Shown in pieces: positions 62,078 through 64,000 of a stretch of 64,000 nucleotides of DNA; the stretch's first letter is position 1; the number at the start of each line of letters is the position of its first letter. The stretch is from NCBI RefSeq assembly GCF_026000775.1, contig NZ_AP026830.1, positions 310,001 through 374,000 on the forward strand. Direction: 5' to 3'. Origin of the DNA: Vulcanisaeta souniana JCM 11219 (GTDB lineage Archaea; Thermoproteota; Thermoprotei; Thermoproteales; Thermocladiaceae). The position numbers and the translations under genes are program-made. The notes below the pieces were generated by a model. It saw nothing but the letters and a program-made list of their open reading frames with translations, did no database searches and had not been told where the DNA came from.

Positions 62078-63526
62078 CTATCCCCGTCTTCCTCTCTTCC
62101 TTGCAAGGATCCCAATCCCGCCCTCCAAGACCATTTGCTCTATTTGCGATGGTGTCAAGCCCTTTGTCTCAGGCATGAGGAGGTATGACCAAAGAGCCAC
62201 AAAGAGTATTGCGCTACCAAGCAGTATAAATGCCCCATCATAACCAATTTGATGGATCAGCACTGGCATGTAGAAGGTAGAGAATGCCGCGCCAAACCTA
62301 GAGAACATGGCAGCAAGACCCTGGCCGGTGGCCCTAACCCTAGTTGGCCAGATCTCGGCCATTGCCACAGTGAATGGTCCAGGACCAAAATTCATGAAGT
62401 AGTAATAGATCGTGAATAGCGTCATGACGAGTGGGAAGGCTAAGGATGTTGAGAATAGTTTCATTTCATATAGTGCCAGTCCAATGAACATGTCGATCCC
62501 CATCACCGTTGATCCAAGTATTGTTACAAGCCTCCTGCCAAGGATGTCATAGGTGACCGCCGTTGTGTAATAACCAAGGAGCGCAATAGCCCAGTAAAGC
62601 GCTGATGCTAGGAAGGACATCTGGGGTGTTGTTAATCCAAGTCCCTTAGTAATGTATGGTGTGTACATGTTTGATCCATAGAAGGCTATGTCAGCGACGG
62701 GCCACCAAACCCATATGAATATCGTCACAATCCACATCTTACCAGCAAATAAATCCTTAATTGACGGCTTCTTAGCAACACCAGCATCGAAACTAGCCTC
62801 CTTACCACCAGTCATCTTCTTAACCACATCATTAGCCTTCTCCTTAACTCTCCTACCCAATTGCTCCTGTAGCGCAGCCCACCTTGGTGATTCAAGAATG
62901 CCCATCCTGAGTAAAATGACCACTAGGCCCCAAATGGCCTCGCTACCGAGCATGAACCTCCAGGTAAAGTCAGGGCTTGTGTTTCCCCAGGCAACTGCCA
63001 TGCCGTATGCAGATAGGAAGCCGACGACAGAGCCAATTCCCCAGAAACTATTCATTGACGCAAGTGCGAAGCCCCTGCGCCTTGCCGGTGCGTACTCAGC
63101 AACCATTGTTGGTGACAATGAGTAATCACCGCCAATACCTATACCCAGTAAAAACCTCACGGCAAATAATTCCCAGAAGTTCGTGACAAAGGCTGAGAGG
63201 GCACCGAAGACCACGAAGAATACTAAGTCATAGATATAGAGTAGTCGTCTACCCATTCTATCAGCAATTGGACCAAACAATACGGCGCCCAGGGCAACAC
63301 CGATAAAGGCTGACGCCGCCAATAGACCAGTCTCTACAGGCGTTAACTTCCATAGGGGTTCTATATAAAGTAGTGCGGCGCCTATGATTAAAGTGTCATA
63401 GGCATCCACAAACTGACCCATGGATGCTGTGAACCAAGCAAGCCAGAAATACCTACCTAGTTTCCTCAACGGCATATCATCAAAATTAATACCGCCTAGG
63501 TTTCCTCCATTCCTCATTAACGGCAA
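62078..63526 (-). CDS. Major facilitator superfamily transporter (metabolite:H+ symporter type)
   Basis: A 482-residue MFS protein with about 12 helices. The motif ADRMGRRLLYIYDL between helices 2 and 3, and GIGIGGDYSLSPTMVAEYAPARRRG match the phosphate/sugar-acid:H+ symporter branch. A long cytoplasmic loop (~205-255) joins the halves. The substrate (organic acid, phosphate or sugar) cannot be told. The ~140 bases before it are A/T-rich. Confidence 0.88.
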   Translation of the reverse strand: MPLMRNGGNLGGINFDDMPLRKLGRYFWLAWFTASMGQFVDAYDTLIIGAALLYIEPLWKLTPVETGLLAASAFIGVALGAVLFGPIADRMGRRLLYIYDLVFFVVFGALSAFVTNFWELFAVRFLLGIGIGGDYSLSPTMVAEYAPARRRGFALASMNSFWGIGSVVGFLSAYGMAVAWGNTSPDFTWRFMLGSEAIWGLVVILLRMGILESPRWAALQEQLGRRVKEKANDVVKKMTGGKEASFDAGVAKKPSIKDLFAGKMWIVTIFIWVWWPVADIAFYGSNMYTPYITKGLGLTTPQMSFLASALYWAIALLGYYTTAVTYDILGRRLVTILGSTVMGIDMFIGLALYEMKLFSTSLAFPLVMTLFTIYYYFMNFGPGPFTVAMAEIWPTRVRATGQGLAAMFSRFGAAFSTFYMPVLIHQIGYDGAFILLGSAILFVALWSYLLMPETKGLTPSQIEQMVLEGGIGILARKRGRRG

Positions 63527-63549
63527 ATATTAACAACTATTAATATGCA

Positions 63550-64000
63550 TTACCCATTGCACCCAAGGATCTGCGGCAGATCCAGCAAAGAACTAATTAT
63601 GAAATCAGGCCTTGAACCTCCACCTAAATCATCAATACCTAATGAACCGCTCCTATCAACAATAACGGCATACATGCCCACAGCCTTAGCCCCCGGAACA
63701 TCGGTGCTCACCCTATCACCAACATAAACAGCCTCCCTACCCTCAACACCCAACACCCGCAGGGCCTTAAGGAATGGCTCAGGATGTGGCTTAACATGCT
63801 CAGTATCATCACCAGCGACAATTATTAAGTCAAAGAAGTCGTAAACACCATCCCTACGTAACCTATCCCTTTTAAGACCCGGCTCTCCATCCGTATTAGT
63901 CACCATGCCAAGCCTATAACCACAAGCCCTTAATTGCCTCAACACAGGCAGCGTCTCAGGGAATAACCTACTTCTCGAGGACCAGGAATCCCAATAAACC
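63550..64000 (-). CDS. HAD-superfamily hydrolase (5' end outside window)
   Basis: Partial: the frame is open to the window edge (start not seen; TTG 63945 is internal). Visible motifs are VTNTDGEPGLKRDRL (HAD motif II), KPHPEPFLKALRVLG (motif III Lys) and VYVGDRVSTDVPGAKAVGM (motif IV). The nucleophile motif lies beyond the window. It is a phosphoglycolate-phosphatase-like enzyme acting on a small phosphorylated metabolite. Confidence 0.88.
   Translation of the reverse strand, partial: VYWDSWSSRSRLFPETLPVLRQLRACGYRLGMVTNTDGEPGLKRDRLRRDGVYDFFDLIIVAGDDTEHVKPHPEPFLKALRVLGVEGREAVYVGDRVSTDVPGAKAVGMYAVIVDRSGSLGIDDLGGGSRPDFIISSLLDLPQILGCNG

Noticed and set aside
1-64000. CRISPR array or intact insertion sequence
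   Set aside because: No regularly spaced short repeats, no transposase motif and no terminal inverted repeats with a target duplication were seen; the 48-bp pair is a single two-copy repeat.

Overview
The window looks like chromosome of a hyperthermophilic crenarchaeon of the order Thermoproteales, most like Vulcanisaeta or Caldivirga. This is an inference from gene content: a ThermoDBP-like single-stranded-DNA-binding protein, a tetraether synthase candidate, archaeal ribosomal proteins S3Ae, S15 and S6e, KEOPS subunits, type II archaeal GAPDH and four-subunit ferredoxin oxidoreductase. Start codons are often GTG or TTG, and A/T-rich TATA boxes lie about 25-30 bases upstream of starts, which indicates leaderless transcription. 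No tRNA, rRNA, CRISPR array or intact insertion sequence was recognised.

Layout. 1-5.6 kb: end of a membrane-anchored GH57 glycosidase, a divergent copper-resistance locus (copR / copM-copA) and two small genes. 5.8-8.8 kb: a pyruvate/2-oxoacid:ferredoxin oxidoreductase operon in the order gamma-delta-alpha-beta. 8.8-20.7 kb: a housekeeping block with serS, a TrmB-like regulator divergent from a tetraether synthase candidate, a Cdc45/RecJ-like gene with pcc1 and rps3Ae, a KH protein, pgk-gap, an M42 peptidase, rps15 and bud32. 20.8-29.2 kb: a membrane ETF:quinone oxidoreductase with etfA and etfB, pheS, a presenilin-like intramembrane protease, and a thiolase with its DUF35 partner.

29.2-34.5 kb is a gene-poor accessory zone holding a secreted protein of unknown role, a LAGLIDADG-like ORF with a damaged start, a dtdA fragment and other decayed coding remnants. 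34.5-41.6 kb is a MoxR-DUF58-membrane-protein cluster (cluster A) bounded exactly by two perfect 48-bp direct repeats. The right copy is the 3' end of the flanking gene. A second, paralogous cluster (B) lies at 56.6-61.6 kb with the same gene families in circularly permuted order. This pair is the most distinctive feature of the window and may be a membrane or cell-surface assembly system that has not been described.

41.6-55.8 kb returns to ordinary genes: a DUF429 protein, dtdA, pheT, a PEBP-like protein, the ThermoDBP candidate, a GfcR-like phosphoribosyltransferase, a GT2 glycosyltransferase, family 4 uracil-DNA glycosylase, rps6e, a YeeE/YedE sulfur transporter, exonuclease III, an acyl-CoA ligase and an MBL hydrolase. 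The right end has a small beta-rich protein, an MFS transporter and a HAD phosphatase cut by the window edge.

Acting together: the ETF/EMO cluster, the thiolase/DUF35 pair and the acyl-CoA ligase suggest acyl-CoA oxidation feeding the quinone pool. Por supplies acetyl-CoA and reduced ferredoxin. Pcc1 and Bud32 are both KEOPS components.
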